Made by a program: the position numbers and the translations under genes
Shown here: positions 10,442 to 21,634 of the stretch, piece after piece
How positions within the stretch are numbered: position 1 is the first letter of the stretch
Layout: each line of letters begins with the position of its first letter
The notes under the pieces: generated by a model
Databases searched by the model: none
What the model was told of the DNA's origin: nothing
The model's input: only the letters and a program-made list of their open reading frames with translations
NCBI RefSeq assembly: GCF_009377345.1
Contig: NZ_WBSL01000011.1
Span: 1 to 57,630, forward strand
Length of the DNA stretch: 57,630 bases
Direction of reading: 5' to 3'
Source: Deinococcus terrestris
GTDB lineage: Bacteria > Deinococcota > Deinococci > Deinococcales > Deinococcaceae

Positions 10442-11332
10442 ATGACCATCAAGACCGTCGCGGTGTGCGGCAGTGGAGTGTTGGGTTCGCAAATCGCCTT
10501 TCAGACGGCCTTTCACGGCTTTGACGTGCGCGTATATGACGTAGGCGACGAGGCCGTCACCCGCGCTAGGGCCACCCTGGAGGGGTTGCAGGAACGCTAC
10601 CAGCAGGACCTCCAGGCCACTCCGGAGCAGACCCGGGCGGCCATGGAGCGCCTGACGTTCTTCACCGAACTGGCGGAGGCCGTGCGGGGCGTGGACCTCG
10701 TGATCGAGGCCATTCCGGAAGTTTTCGACATCAAGCGGGACTTCTACCACAAGCTGGGCGAGGTCGCCGACCCGGACACCATCTTCGCCACCAACACCTC
10801 GACCCTGCTGCCCAGCGACCTGATGGAGGCCACCGGGCGGCCTGGGCGGTTCCTGGCACTGCATTTCGCCAACCAGATCTGGCTGAACAACACCGCCGAG
10901 ATCATGCGCACGCCGCGCACCGACGACGCCGTGTTCGATCAGGTGGTGGCGTTTGCCCAGGACATCGGCATGGTCGCGTTGCCGCTGCACAAGGAGCAGC
11001 CGGGGTACATCCTGAATACCCTGCTGGTCCCGCTGCTGGGCGCAGCCCTGGAACTGGTCGTGAAGGGCGTCGCGGACCCGCACACGGTGGACAAGACCTG
11101 GATGGTGGCGACCGGTGCGCCACGTGGACCCTTCGCCATCCTGGACGTGATTGGCCTGACCACGCCGTACAACATCAACATGGCCGCCGCCGCTCAGGGC
11201 GACGCGGGGCGCGGAGCGGTGGCGCAGTACCTCAAGAGCTACATCGATCAGGGCAAGCTGGGCATCGCCACAGGAGAGGGCTTCTACAGTTACCCCAATC
11301 CCGCCTATCTGCGCGAGGACTTTCTGAAATAG
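10442..11332 (+). CDS. 3-hydroxyacyl-CoA dehydrogenase (3-hydroxybutyryl-CoA type)
   Basis: A 296-residue NAD(P)-dependent dehydrogenase. The Rossmann motif is AVCGSGVLGSQIAFQTAFHG, with Asp at the end of strand 2 (YDVGDE). VIEAIPEVFDIKRDFY matches the family motif with the catalytic-region Glu, and LHFANQIWLNNTAEIM stands at the usual HFxNP position, where Q replaces the usual Pro. The C-terminal helical domain includes GYILNTLLVPLL and GPFAILDVIGL. Role: oxidation of 3-hydroxyacyl-CoA in fatty-acid or butanoate metabolism. A strong AGGAGG precedes the ATG. It is a single-gene unit facing away from mgtE. Confidence 0.9.
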   Translation: MTIKTVAVCGSGVLGSQIAFQTAFHGFDVRVYDVGDEAVTRARATLEGLQERYQQDLQATPEQTRAAMERLTFFTELAEAVRGVDLVIEAIPEVFDIKRDFYHKLGEVADPDTIFATNTSTLLPSDLMEATGRPGRFLALHFANQIWLNNTAEIMRTPRTDDAVFDQVVAFAQDIGMVALPLHKEQPGYILNTLLVPLLGAALELVVKGVADPHTVDKTWMVATGAPRGPFAILDVIGLTTPYNINMAAAAQGDAGRGAVAQYLKSYIDQGKLGIATGEGFYSYPNPAYLREDFLK

Positions 11333-11350
11333 CGTCGGGTCGGGCGAACC

Positions 11351-12505
11351 TTAGCCCGCCTGCTGTCCCTCCGGGGGGGTTTCTGGAGAGGCCCCCTCGA
11401 CGACGGCCTGGGCATCCGCCTCGGATGCGAGAGAGCGGCGGGCAAGCAGCACCTCCTCGTAGAGGGCCTTGATCAGGATCAGGAACGGCACCGTCAGGAA
11501 GGCGCCGACCAGCCCGAAGACGCTCCCGAACAGCAGCACGCCGGCCGTCACCGACACCGGGTGCAGGTTCGCGCTGCCGCCCAGCACGAACGGGACCAGC
11601 ACATAGTTTTCCACCTGCTGAATCGCCAGGGCGAGCAGGGCGACCCCGACGGCCTTGCCCGGATCGTCGGCCAGGGTGGCGAGAATGGGCGGCAGCGCCG
11701 CAAAGATCGGGCCGACCGTCGGCACGATCTCGCCAAAGGCCGCCACAACCCCGTACAGCAGCCAATTCTCGACCCCCAGCGCCCAGAGCCCCAGCGCGTT
11801 GGCCCCGCCGACTGCCAGCATCAGCAGCAGCATCCCGCGTCCCCAGCGGCTGAGGCTGCCGATCACCCGCGCCGCAAGCGCCCCTACCCACTCACGGCGG
11901 GCTTCGGGCACGGCGCTCAGCAGGCCCTGCACCAGTGGTCCGGGCTGGGCCAGCGTGAAGGTCAGAATGACGATCCCAAAGACCCCCAGCGCGAGGTTGC
12001 TGGCGGTGCTGACGACGAGGTTGACGGCCTGGGGAATCAGCCCGGCGACCAGGGCCGTGGCACGCGAACTCACGTCGTCCAGCACGCTCTCCCCCAGCAG
12101 GGCGTTCAGGGTGGGATGTTCGTTCAGCCACGCGTCGAGGCGCTGGCCCAGGAGATAGGCGTCGGCGGGCAGCCCCACCGCGAAACTGGACACCTGCGCG
12201 ATCAGGACCGGGACCAGCAGCGTGCCCAGCAGGGTCAGGACGCCCAGCAGCAGCGCCACCGTGAGAATCGCCGCGACGGGGCGTGGCAGGTGCAAGGCCG
12301 CGTGGCCCCACAGCACCAGCGGGTTGAGGGCGGCGGCCAGCAGCACGGCCAGGGTGATGACGAGCAGGGGCGTGGCCACCAGGCCGAAGAAATTCAGTGC
12401 CAGCAGCACCGCCAGGACGATCAGCGCGGTCGGCAGCAGGTTGACGATGACCAGACGTGACCCCCCACCGGCCTTCCGGGGACTGTTTTCATCAGGCGCA
12501 GGCAA
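11351..12505 (-). CDS. AI-2E/PerM-family transporter
   Basis: A 384-residue integral membrane protein of the UPF0118/AI-2E family. Hydrophobic segments occur at about residues 22-75, 80-105, 155-180 and from 210 onward. The family signatures LLYGVVAAFGEIVPTVGPIF and VENYVLVPFVLGGSANLHPV (loop before the last segments) are present, ending with a charged tail. Members are permeases of uncertain substrate; some export autoinducer-2, others act as Na+/H+ exchangers. It converges with the dehydrogenase gene with only 18 bases between them. No operon partner. Confidence 0.88.
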   Translation of the reverse strand: MPAPDENSPRKAGGGSRLVIVNLLPTALIVLAVLLALNFFGLVATPLLVITLAVLLAAALNPLVLWGHAALHLPRPVAAILTVALLLGVLTLLGTLLVPVLIAQVSSFAVGLPADAYLLGQRLDAWLNEHPTLNALLGESVLDDVSSRATALVAGLIPQAVNLVVSTASNLALGVFGIVILTFTLAQPGPLVQGLLSAVPEARREWVGALAARVIGSLSRWGRGMLLLMLAVGGANALGLWALGVENWLLYGVVAAFGEIVPTVGPIFAALPPILATLADDPGKAVGVALLALAIQQVENYVLVPFVLGGSANLHPVSVTAGVLLFGSVFGLVGAFLTVPFLILIKALYEEVLLARRSLASEADAQAVVEGASPETPPEGQQAG

Positions 12506-12643
12506 GATGACCGCTCCCCGGAGAAGTGGGCATGGGAAGCGGCCTGGCCAGGACTGACCCTGAGGTGTTCACCATATGCAGAGCTTAAGTCCTGGTGGGT
12601 GGCCCTGGAGGTTGAGTCCGCCCGGCTGACCGCCTGACAGATT

Positions 12644-14224
<1,581 letters not shown>

Positions 14225-14272
14225 GGGAGATCGCCTGCGAGGGAAGGTTGGCGCTTCTTCCGCATCCCCCAA

Positions 14273-15361
14273 CTACCGAGCTGTCGTTTCTACAAAGCGA
14301 CCATCGACCTGAAAATCTTCACCGTCGAGTTGCATCCTCCCACCTCGCCGTAGGTCAAGAATCATGTCCCAGTGCACCGCACTGGTGTTTGTTCCACCAT
14401 TCTCCACATAGGCCTGACCCACGGCGAGGTGGACCGTTCCTCCGATCTTCTCATCGAAAAGAATGTTCATGCTGGGATGTTGGATCCCCACATTCGTTCC
14501 TATGCCAAGCTCGCCAAGGAAGCGCGCGCCTTGATCCGTTTGTAGGGCTGCGTTCAAAATGTCTTGTCCTTCTTCTGCGGTCGCGTCCACGACCTCCCCA
14601 TCCTGGAAAGTCAGGGTGATGCCGCGCACGACCGAACCCCCATAGAGTGTCGGTAGATCAAAGGTGATAGTGCCGTTTGCGCTCGTTTCCAGTGGGGCAG
14701 TGAATACCTCCCCCGAGGGCATGTTGCGTTTTGCGTCACTATTACTCCAGGACCGTCCCCGCACGCTCAGGCACAGATCAGTACCAGCTGCCGCGAGCCG
14801 CACCTCGTCCGCCCGGCTGAGCCGTTCGATCAGCTGGGCCTGGAAGGCACGCACCTCCCCCCACTTTGCTACCGGATCTGGGGCGTCTAGGAACATGGCC
14901 TTCGCGACAAACGCCTCATAGTCGGGAAGGGTCATGCCTGCGGCCTGCGCGCCGTATTCCGTCGGATAGAGGGTGAGATTCCAGCGGGAGTGCAGGCGGC
15001 TTGGGCTGATCGGGGCCAGGCTTGCGCGGTGGCGTGCAGCGCGCTGGGGATCGAGATCAAGGTCAGGAGCCGTGGGGGTAAGAATCCGAATCGACGCATC
15101 AAAGGCACGCGCGTCCTCGAGGTCACTTGGATGCAGTGTGTCGAGGACATCGTCGCTGGCATACCGCTGCGCGTCCTCCATCTGGTTCGGATAACTCAGG
15201 CGCACGACAGGCCGTGCCCCCCGTTGCAGGAGAGTCCGGTGAAGTGCCTCCACCAGGGGCAGGGCGAGGGTGCTGGCGGCTACCAACACGCGGTCTCCAG
15301 GTTGGACAGCGATACAATATTCGGCGAGAAGAATAGCGTGACGTTCAGCGTCGTAGGTCAT
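14273..15361 (-). CDS. M29-family aminopeptidase
   Basis: A 362-residue metallopeptidase of the M29 (AmpS/AmpII/PepS) family. The metal-binding residues are in GEVFTAPLE (Glu), [10 protein letters not shown] (Glu), [17 protein letters not shown] (His, Tyr) and [10 protein letters not shown] (His, Asp). These cytosolic enzymes release N-terminal residues from short peptides. ATG 15361 has GGAG five bases upstream. It is the last gene of a minus-strand series, 11 bases after the SDR gene, and ends 48 bases from IS4 copy 2. With a dipeptide-type transporter at the head of the series, it probably hydrolyses the imported compound or its products; that is inference. Confidence 0.85.
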   Translation of the reverse strand: MTYDAERHAILLAEYCIAVQPGDRVLVAASTLALPLVEALHRTLLQRGARPVVRLSYPNQMEDAQRYASDDVLDTLHPSDLEDARAFDASIRILTPTAPDLDLDPQRAARHRASLAPISPSRLHSRWNLTLYPTEYGAQAAGMTLPDYEAFVAKAMFLDAPDPVAKWGEVRAFQAQLIERLSRADEVRLAAAGTDLCLSVRGRSWSNSDAKRNMPSGEVFTAPLETSANGTITFDLPTLYGGSVVRGITLTFQDGEVVDATAEEGQDILNAALQTDQGARFLGELGIGTNVGIQHPSMNILFDEKIGGTVHLAVGQAYVENGGTNTSAVHWDMILDLRRGGRMQLDGEDFQVDGRFVETTAR

Positions 15362-15372
15362 GGGAGCTCCGT

Positions 15373-16161
15373 TTACAGAGAAGTGACAGCGCCGCCGTCG
15401 ACCAGTAGGGTGCTGCCGTTCACATAGGTGGCTGCTCCGGAACACAGGAAGGCCGCGACGCGTCCAAACTCCTCGGGCGTGCCCAGGCGCTGCATCGGGA
15501 TGTCCTGCTCGGAGCGGGCGCGCACCTCCTGCCACGTGGTGCCGCGTCGGCTCGCAGCCGCCTCATCGAGCACCTGGATGCGTTCAGTCAGGATGCGACC
15601 GGGGGCCAAGCAGTTGACCTGGACGTTGTCGGGCGCAAGTTCGATACTGAGCGATTTGCACAGCCCTTGCACAGCGGGGCGATAAGCGTTGGAAAGGGTC
15701 AGGTTCTCCAGTGGCCGCTTCACGCTGCTGCTGACGATGCTGAGCACACGCCCGCCACCTCCCTGACGGAAGTAAGGGAGGGCTGCGTCCACGCTGCGCA
15801 CCACGCTCATCAGCGTCAGCTGGAATGCAGTCATCCAGTCCGCTTCGGTAAGGGTCGTGAAGCTGCCGGCCGGCGGCCCACCGGCATTACAGACTAGGAT
15901 GCGCAGGCCACCCAGATCCTGGGCAGCTCGATCGATGAACCCGCGGAGGGCATCACCGTCGGCTACGTCCGCCGCATACGCACGGACCGGCCGGCCCGTC
16001 GCCCGCTCGATCCGATCCGCCGCGTCCTGCGCCCGTTTACCATCGCGCGAGCACAGGGCAACGTGCGCGCCTTCGTGGGCGAGGGCGAGGGCGGTCGCGT
16101 AGCCGAGGCCTGCGCTGGCCGCCGTCACAATGGCGGGCTGATCCTGAAGAACAAGGTCCAT
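15373..16161 (-). CDS. SDR-family oxidoreductase with altered active site
   Basis: A 262-residue short-chain dehydrogenase/reductase. The cofactor loop is [20 protein letters not shown], followed by ADVADG and NAGGPPAG (the NAG motif). The catalytic Ser is in [12 protein letters not shown]. At the YxxxK position it reads [13 protein letters not shown]: Tyr is present but the Lys four residues on is Val. Some SDR subfamilies have this pattern, so activity may persist by another route or the enzyme may differ in chemistry. The C-terminal [10 protein letters not shown] is standard. It sits between the RraA-like and M29 genes in one series. Confidence 0.85.
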   Translation of the reverse strand: MDLVLQDQPAIVTAASAGLGYATALALAHEGAHVALCSRDGKRAQDAADRIERATGRPVRAYAADVADGDALRGFIDRAAQDLGGLRILVCNAGGPPAGSFTTLTEADWMTAFQLTLMSVVRSVDAALPYFRQGGGGRVLSIVSSSVKRPLENLTLSNAYRPAVQGLCKSLSIELAPDNVQVNCLAPGRILTERIQVLDEAAASRRGTTWQEVRARSEQDIPMQRLGTPEEFGRVAAFLCSGAATYVNGSTLLVDGGAVTSL

Positions 16162-16164
16162 GGC

Positions 16165-16848
16165 TTACACGTGCCCGTACTTGCTCAGAACGTCGGGCAG
16201 GCTCATGCCCGCTTCGAGGTCCTCACGAATGCGCGCTTCTTTTTCCGTGAGCGCTTCCGCCCGCTCCAGCACCTCAGGCACGATCTCCTGCGGGATCATG
16301 AGGGCACCGTCGACATCCGCAAGGATGAAGTCATCGGGGCGAACGCGGACACGGGCACTGGTGGCCCCGGGAAGGTAGACGTCCACCTGCCATGCATTGA
16401 CTTCCCACCGGCCGATCGACTGCACTGGCGTACGGTAGCGGGCGTAGACCGGGAAGTCCATGCGGGCAAGCCATTCGATGTCGCGAATACCGCCGTCGAC
16501 CAGCGCGCCGGTACAGCCGCGCAGTTGCATGCCCCGCGCGATGAGTTCTCCGAAGAAACACACCCCCTCGGCGCCGCCACCGCTCCAGACACTCAGGTGC
16601 CCAGGGGTCAGACCACTGACCGCCTCCATCTTCTTTGGATCACCTGTTCCCGGATAGGGGGTCATCTGGCCGCGAATGGTGTAGGCCCAACCGGCCATCT
16701 TCTCCAGCCGCTCCCTGATGGGCCACAGGTCGCTCGACAGGCCACAGTCCGTGTGGCCCATCTCGTCAAGGATGTCGGCGACGTTGGCCGTGTCGACGCG
16801 CAAAAAGCGCTGTTGCAGTTCCGTCTTGCGGTCCTGGGTAAGGGTCAT
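16165..16848 (-). CDS. RraA-like protein / HMG-type aldolase family
   Basis: A 227-residue protein of the RraA-like fold. GELIARGMQLRGCTGALVDG leads into GGIRDIEWL, containing the Arg and Asp used for substrate and Mg2+ binding in 4-hydroxy-4-methyl-2-oxoglutarate/oxaloacetate aldolase-decarboxylases. Because the gene stands in a catabolic series, an aldolase or decarboxylase role is likelier than RNase E inhibition (no partner is known here). ATG 16848 follows AGGAG and overlaps the stop of the DUF885 gene as ATGA, so translation is coupled. The end is 3 bases before the SDR start. Confidence 0.85.
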   Translation of the reverse strand: MTLTQDRKTELQQRFLRVDTANVADILDEMGHTDCGLSSDLWPIRERLEKMAGWAYTIRGQMTPYPGTGDPKKMEAVSGLTPGHLSVWSGGGAEGVCFFGELIARGMQLRGCTGALVDGGIRDIEWLARMDFPVYARYRTPVQSIGRWEVNAWQVDVYLPGATSARVRVRPDDFILADVDGALMIPQEIVPEVLERAEALTEKEARIREDLEAGMSLPDVLSKYGHV

Positions 16849-18470
16849 ACGGTCTCCTGGGCGCGCGTGTGACGCATTTCCTCCGCGATCCAGGACATAG
16901 GCGCGTGGCCGTGGGCCAGCAGCGCATCGTGGAAAACGCGGGCGGGGAGGTTGAGTTCGGTGCGCAGGTTCTTGATGGCCTCGGTGCCGAGCCAGTACAT
17001 CAAGCGGGTGGCCGGAAACATGGAGTTGCGGGTGGTTTCGCTCCAGATCCGGGCCGGGGCAAAGTTCGCGCGGTCGCGGTAGAACACGCGCATCTCCTCC
17101 AGGCTCCACTCTCCAAGATGCAGTTTGATGTCCGCCATGCACGAAGCGGCGTTGCGCCGTTCATAGCTTTTGAGCAGCAGCGCCTCCGCCGGGGTATAGA
17201 AGCCTTCCGCTTCCAGCAGCAGGTCCTCGGCGTAGCAGGCCCAGCCCTCGACGCTGGTGCCCGCCCCCAGCATGGCAATGCCGCTCGCGCAGTCCGTCCC
17301 CGCCACCCGGGCCAGCACACTGGCGGCCTCGCGGGCCCGGGCGTTGTGGGTGTGGTGGCCGATGCTGCCGTGGTGGACGGCGTGAATCAGTTTGATGGCG
17401 CTGGTGTTGTGCGCCCGCAGGTAGGCGCCCATGTCCTCGCCCGGAGGGAACACCCAGTACACGCTGCCGGACCCTGGACGGCGGGGGGCGGGCGAACGGT
17501 AGAACAGGAAGTACAGATCCGCCGTACCGACCGCCCAGTCGGGTGTGGTCCGGTAGTCGAGAGTATAGGTGCGCTCGGGCGTCACGAGTCCCGACGCGGC
17601 CTCGAGGGCACGTTCGTGCCAGACGCGGTAGGTGTCGAGCACGCCGCCTTCCTCAGCCGTGTCGTGCTCCAGTGCGGCGAGCTGTTCCTGCCACGATCGA
17701 CTGGGATCGAGCCTGGCGGCGTCGTGCTCCAACTCCTGCGTGAGGCGCTCAAACGCGAGCGTGGCCTGTTCGAGCGCCTCCCGTGGCCCGAACGATAGCC
17801 CATGCCCCACCCGCATCAGGAAGTCCAGATGCGCTTCTCCGCAGGCGACGTCGTCCACAGGGGCCAGCTCGGCGAGCTCGTCCGCGTGCGCCCTCAAGGC
17901 CCGTGCTGCGCGGAATGCAGGCGCTTGCAGGTCGGTGTGCCACAACGGATGACGCGGCAATCCGTCTTCCAGCAGGGTCGCGGCGGCACAGGCCTCACGC
18001 CGGCCCCGCTCGGTCCAGTCCTGCGGCGCAGCGCGGCCCTGCAGGTGCGCGCGGGCCTGACCCAGAAAGCCGGGCAGGGCTTCCAGGCGCACCCGCAGGG
18101 CGTCTCCGCGTTCGGTAGGGTTTCCAGGTGCTCCGGGCAACAGCAGGGAAATCACCGAAAAGGCAGCTTCCCCGGTAGCCCAGGCCGGGTTGTGCAGCCT
18201 CGGCGCCCGCTGGAGTTCCGCCTCTCCCAGAGCGAGCTGCGCGTTCAGGAGCCGCGCATCGAGCCGGGTGCCGCTGGAGGTGGGCTCGGGGGCGGTCTCA
18301 ACCCGGGCGCGCAGGGCCCTCAGGGCATCGAGCTCCGCGTCCACGCTGTCGGGACCTGCCGGCGGAAGCTGGTGGTCATGGCCAGGCAGGCCCATGAAGG
18401 TCGCGTCCACAGGGCGAAACTGCGCATGCAGGCGGAGGTAGTCCTCCGCCAGGCTAGAAGCGTCCGTCAC
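16845..18470 (-). CDS. DUF885-family predicted metallohydrolase
   Basis: A 541-residue DUF885 protein, a family related to M32-like peptidases. The metal-binding motif is in HAVHHGSIGHHTHN (about two-thirds along), where the usual HExxPGHH is changed to HHGSIGHH. Downstream are EGWACYAEDLLLEAEGF and MADIKLHLGEWSLEEM, both family hallmarks. I chose GTG 18470, which overlaps the stop of the previous gene as GTGA; a longer start at 18509 is possible. The protein is cytosolic by absence of a signal peptide. The substrate is unknown; a second protein of related type is encoded divergently at 24452-25648. Confidence 0.82.
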   Translation of the reverse strand: MTDASSLAEDYLRLHAQFRPVDATFMGLPGHDHQLPPAGPDSVDAELDALRALRARVETAPEPTSSGTRLDARLLNAQLALGEAELQRAPRLHNPAWATGEAAFSVISLLLPGAPGNPTERGDALRVRLEALPGFLGQARAHLQGRAAPQDWTERGRREACAAATLLEDGLPRHPLWHTDLQAPAFRAARALRAHADELAELAPVDDVACGEAHLDFLMRVGHGLSFGPREALEQATLAFERLTQELEHDAARLDPSRSWQEQLAALEHDTAEEGGVLDTYRVWHERALEAASGLVTPERTYTLDYRTTPDWAVGTADLYFLFYRSPAPRRPGSGSVYWVFPPGEDMGAYLRAHNTSAIKLIHAVHHGSIGHHTHNARAREAASVLARVAGTDCASGIAMLGAGTSVEGWACYAEDLLLEAEGFYTPAEALLLKSYERRNAASCMADIKLHLGEWSLEEMRVFYRDRANFAPARIWSETTRNSMFPATRLMYWLGTEAIKNLRTELNLPARVFHDALLAHGHAPMSWIAEEMRHTRAQETV

Positions 18471-19603
18471 GTCAGCACCCCGGTCTCGGCCAGGGGAAGG
18501 TCCACCCAACGGCGTTCACGGTGAGACTGCACAATGGCGTTGACCGCCTCCTGGCTTTTCGCCCCATCGTAGAAGGTGCATTCCGCAGGCGTCCCGTCCA
18601 GGATCTCGTCCACGAAATGCCTCACGAGGTTGCGGTAGTACAGTTCCGGCCAAGGCGTATGGAGGGTGGTTCCGGGTGGGTAGGCGCTGTCCGGCAACGC
18701 CACTTCCCGGAACTCCACCGCATCCGGCGTGGCGAAGCGCAGGGTTTCGGCCACCCCGTTTTCCTCCACGAGGCGGGCGACGGCCGCACCTTTCGAGCCG
18801 TACACCCGCAGTTCCACGCCCGGGTAGTTGCCCACAGCGATGTACGACGTCTGCAGCATTCCGTGTGCGCCACTCACGAATTCAGCCAGGGCGACGGTGC
18901 CGTCCTCGACATTGATGCGCTGCAATCCCTCATAGCCTCGCACAACGCGCTCAGGTACGAAGTTGCGCATGCTTCCGATGACGCTCCGGTAGTCCCCAGC
19001 GCACCAGCGCACCAGATCGAGGAGATGTGAGCCGTAGCCCACCACCGACGACGGAATCAGCTGGGTGAAGTCCGCGCCTTCGGGCACCTGCCGCAGTGGG
19101 TACTCCGGGTCCAGGAACTGGGAGTTCTGCTCCAGGCCATGCACATGAAAAATCTCACCGAGGGTGCCGTCCGCGATCCAGCGCTGCACCTGACGGATGG
19201 CGGGCGAATACCGGAAGGTGAATCCGAGCTTGGTCCGGACGCCGGCGAGGTCCGCCTCACGGGCCGCCATGAAGGCGTCACGGGCGTCGTGCGCGAGGGG
19301 CTTTTCGGACAGGACATGCTTCCCTGCCCGGATCGCGGCGAGGCTCAGGGGCAGGTGCGTGTCGGTGGGGGTGCACACGTCCACCATCTGCACGTCCGGA
19401 TCGTTCAGCAGGTCACGGTAGTCGGTGTACACCCGCTCGGCACCGAACTTCTCGGCCAGGCGCTGGGCACGTTCCGGCACGGTGTCGCAGATCGCGACCA
19501 ACCGCGCGCGGTCATAGGCCTGGTAGCCGGGAAGGTGGGCCGATTCGGCCCAGGCGTGTGCCCCGATCACGCCGACCCCGAGGCGAGCACCCATGGCGGT
19601 CAT
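18467..19603 (-). CDS. Gfo/Idh/MocA-family oxidoreductase
   Basis: A 378-residue NAD(P)-dependent oxidoreductase. The N-terminal Rossmann motif is GVGVIGAHAWAESAHLPGYQ and the family signature EKP appears in HVLSEKPLAHD. The C-terminal beta-sheet domain has GSHLLDLVRWCAGDY with the catalytic-region His/Asp. Members oxidise sugars, inositols or related hydroxy-acids. ATG 19603 overlaps the stop of the upstream gene (ATGA), and its own stop overlaps the DUF885 start, so it is part of a tightly coupled series. Confidence 0.88.
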   Translation of the reverse strand: MTAMGARLGVGVIGAHAWAESAHLPGYQAYDRARLVAICDTVPERAQRLAEKFGAERVYTDYRDLLNDPDVQMVDVCTPTDTHLPLSLAAIRAGKHVLSEKPLAHDARDAFMAAREADLAGVRTKLGFTFRYSPAIRQVQRWIADGTLGEIFHVHGLEQNSQFLDPEYPLRQVPEGADFTQLIPSSVVGYGSHLLDLVRWCAGDYRSVIGSMRNFVPERVVRGYEGLQRINVEDGTVALAEFVSGAHGMLQTSYIAVGNYPGVELRVYGSKGAAVARLVEENGVAETLRFATPDAVEFREVALPDSAYPPGTTLHTPWPELYYRNLVRHFVDEILDGTPAECTFYDGAKSQEAVNAIVQSHRERRWVDLPLAETGVLT

Positions 19604-20679
19604 GGCAGCGCCTTTCCGAGACCGTGGACATACGCCTCGAGCTCGTCGTAGTTGTGGTAGCCGAGCTGGCGGGTCCCGTCCTCGATCTCGTAGATCATGT
19701 CGCACAGCTTGGCGTTGAGCCGGGCATCTACCCCAGCTTGAGCGCCGAACGTCACCAGCTTGCCGTTGGACGACCGCACCTCGGAGGGCCGGTGCCGGTA
19801 CACGATGTCCCACCAGATCCCCGAGCCTTTTTTCTTGAACTGGTGCAGGTTGGGTTTCTGGTCTTTTTTCAGCAGCCAGATGGCGTGTTGAATGTTCGAC
19901 AGCAGCTTCTGGGTGTCCTCGGGTGTGCGCGGCCGGTAGTTGGCCGGGTCGAAGAAGTCGAAGGCTTCGACGGTGATGCCGTTGGCCTCGGCGATGTCCA
20001 GCGCCTCACGAACGATCGCGCCCGCGACCCGCGCGTACCGCTCCACACCCAGGGTCTCGCTCACTGGCGCGTCGACGAGCGCGCTGAAGACCACCTGCGC
20101 GCTGTACACCTCCTTGGCCCAGATCTGACCCCAGATGTTGTCACTCACCTGGACCTCTGTAAGGGCGCCCAGTGCGGTGGCCAGCTGTTCGAGCCGTGGC
20201 GTGCGTTCGCCGGTCATCTCACCCAGTTGGATGGGGCCCTCGTGCACGAACTCCAGGCAGCCCGGGTCGACCAGAGCCCCGCCGTAGTTGGGGATCGATC
20301 CCATGACACGTTCGGCGCCGCCGAGCCCTTCTGCCTGGAGGCGCTCGATGATGTCCGGTTCGTTGAAGCCGTTTTGAAAGGAAACCACGAAGGTATCCGG
20401 CCCAAACAGCGGCAGCACGCTTTCGAGGGCGTCCAGGGTATGTTGCGACTTGGTGGCGATCAGCACCGCCTCCAGGGGGCCTTGCAGCTCATGCGGGTGC
20501 ACGGCCTTGACGGGAATGGTGTGTTCACCGCGCACACCGTTGATCCGCAGGCCGCCCTGCTGCATGGCGTCCACATGTTCCGTCCACCGGTCCGTGAGGG
20601 TGACGTCGTGTCCAGCCTGGGTCAGCCAGGCGCCGGCAAGACCGCCGATGGCGCCGGAACCGATAATGGTGATTCGCAT
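19600..20679 (-). CDS. Ketopantoate-reductase-like (ApbA/PanE) oxidoreductase
   Basis: A 359-residue protein. The N-terminal GSGAIGGLAGAWLTQAGHDV binds NAD(P), IATKSQHTLDALES carries the conserved Lys region, and FQNGFNEPDII matches the NxxG motif. The C-terminal helical domain is longer than in E. coli PanE (about 300 residues). In this setting it more likely reduces or oxidises a 2-keto/2-hydroxy acid of a catabolic route than makes pantoate. ATG 20679 has AGGAG upstream. It starts 62 bases after the permease stop and begins the overlapping enzyme series. Confidence 0.82.
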   Translation of the reverse strand: MRITIIGSGAIGGLAGAWLTQAGHDVTLTDRWTEHVDAMQQGGLRINGVRGEHTIPVKAVHPHELQGPLEAVLIATKSQHTLDALESVLPLFGPDTFVVSFQNGFNEPDIIERLQAEGLGGAERVMGSIPNYGGALVDPGCLEFVHEGPIQLGEMTGERTPRLEQLATALGALTEVQVSDNIWGQIWAKEVYSAQVVFSALVDAPVSETLGVERYARVAGAIVREALDIAEANGITVEAFDFFDPANYRPRTPEDTQKLLSNIQHAIWLLKKDQKPNLHQFKKKGSGIWWDIVYRHRPSEVRSSNGKLVTFGAQAGVDARLNAKLCDMIYEIEDGTRQLGYHNYDELEAYVHGLGKALP

Positions 20680-20740
20680 GGGTGCTCCTGACTGCGGAGA
20701 GAGAGGCGAGAGAGACGGGGTCTGCCACCCCGTCTCAGGA

Positions 20741-21634
20741 TCAGCTGCGTGGATCGAGGGCGTCTCGGAGGCCGTCACCCAGGAAGTTCACGGCCAGCAC
20801 CGTGATCAGGATCATCAGACCCGGAAAGATCGCGAGCCAGGGCGCGCCGCTCAGCCACTGGCTGGCGTTGTTCAGCAGATTGCCCCAGGTGGGCGTAGGG
20901 GGCTGCACACCCATGCCCAGAAACGACAGGGCGGATTCGAGCATGATGCCCGACCCGACCGCGAGGGTCGTGGATACCACGATCGGACCAATGGCGTTGG
21001 GCAGGATGTGACGGAACATGATGCGGTTGTTGCTGCCCCCCAGTGCACGGGAGGCTTCGATGTACTCGCGTTCGCGGAGGCTGAGAAACAGGCCTCTGAC
21101 CAGCCGCGCCGTCCCCATCCATCCCAGTCCGCCGATGATGCAGATCAGCAGGGCCACGCTGGGACGCATCATTCCGGACAGCAAGATCACCAGGGGCAAC
21201 AGCGGGATGCTCAGCATGACGTCGGTAAAGCGCATCAGCGTGGTATCCACAGACCCGCGGTAGAAGCCGGAAAGCGCGCCTATCAGGACACCCAGTCCTG
21301 TAGAGATCAGTGCGCTCAGGACGCCGACCATCAGCGAGATTCGGGCGCCATACAGGACCCGGGTAAACGCATCGCGTCCCAGCTCATCGGTACCCATCGG
21401 GTACGTGCGGCTGGGTGCCTGCGGCTGACCGATGATGTCGAAGTCCTGTCCATCGTAGGTGTAGGACGTCAGGAAAGGCGCGCACGCCGCGAGAAGGCCC
21501 AGGACAATCAGGGTCAGCAGGCCAATCACGGCGAGGCGATGCTTCAGAAAGCTCCGGAGGAACCGGCGCCCGGGACTGTCCGCGGGGCGCGGTATCTGGA
21601 TGGGGGCCAGTTGGGGCGCCGTCAGCTTACTCAT
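20741..21634 (-). CDS. ABC transporter permease, DppC/OppC type
   Basis: A 297-residue inner-membrane permease. The OppC-type N-terminal segment (KHRLAVIGLLTLIVLGLLAA) precedes the conserved TDELGRDAFTRVLYGARISL. The EAA loop that contacts the ATPase is EYIEASRALGGSNNRIMFRH. Six membrane segments are expected. Its start overlaps the DppB-type gene by 8 bases. Substrates of this class are di- and oligopeptides, opines or similar. No ATP-binding subunit gene is present near by, so one encoded elsewhere must serve. Confidence 0.92.
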   Translation of the reverse strand: MSKLTAPQLAPIQIPRPADSPGRRFLRSFLKHRLAVIGLLTLIVLGLLAACAPFLTSYTYDGQDFDIIGQPQAPSRTYPMGTDELGRDAFTRVLYGARISLMVGVLSALISTGLGVLIGALSGFYRGSVDTTLMRFTDVMLSIPLLPLVILLSGMMRPSVALLICIIGGLGWMGTARLVRGLFLSLREREYIEASRALGGSNNRIMFRHILPNAIGPIVVSTTLAVGSGIMLESALSFLGMGVQPPTPTWGNLLNNASQWLSGAPWLAIFPGLMILITVLAVNFLGDGLRDALDPRS

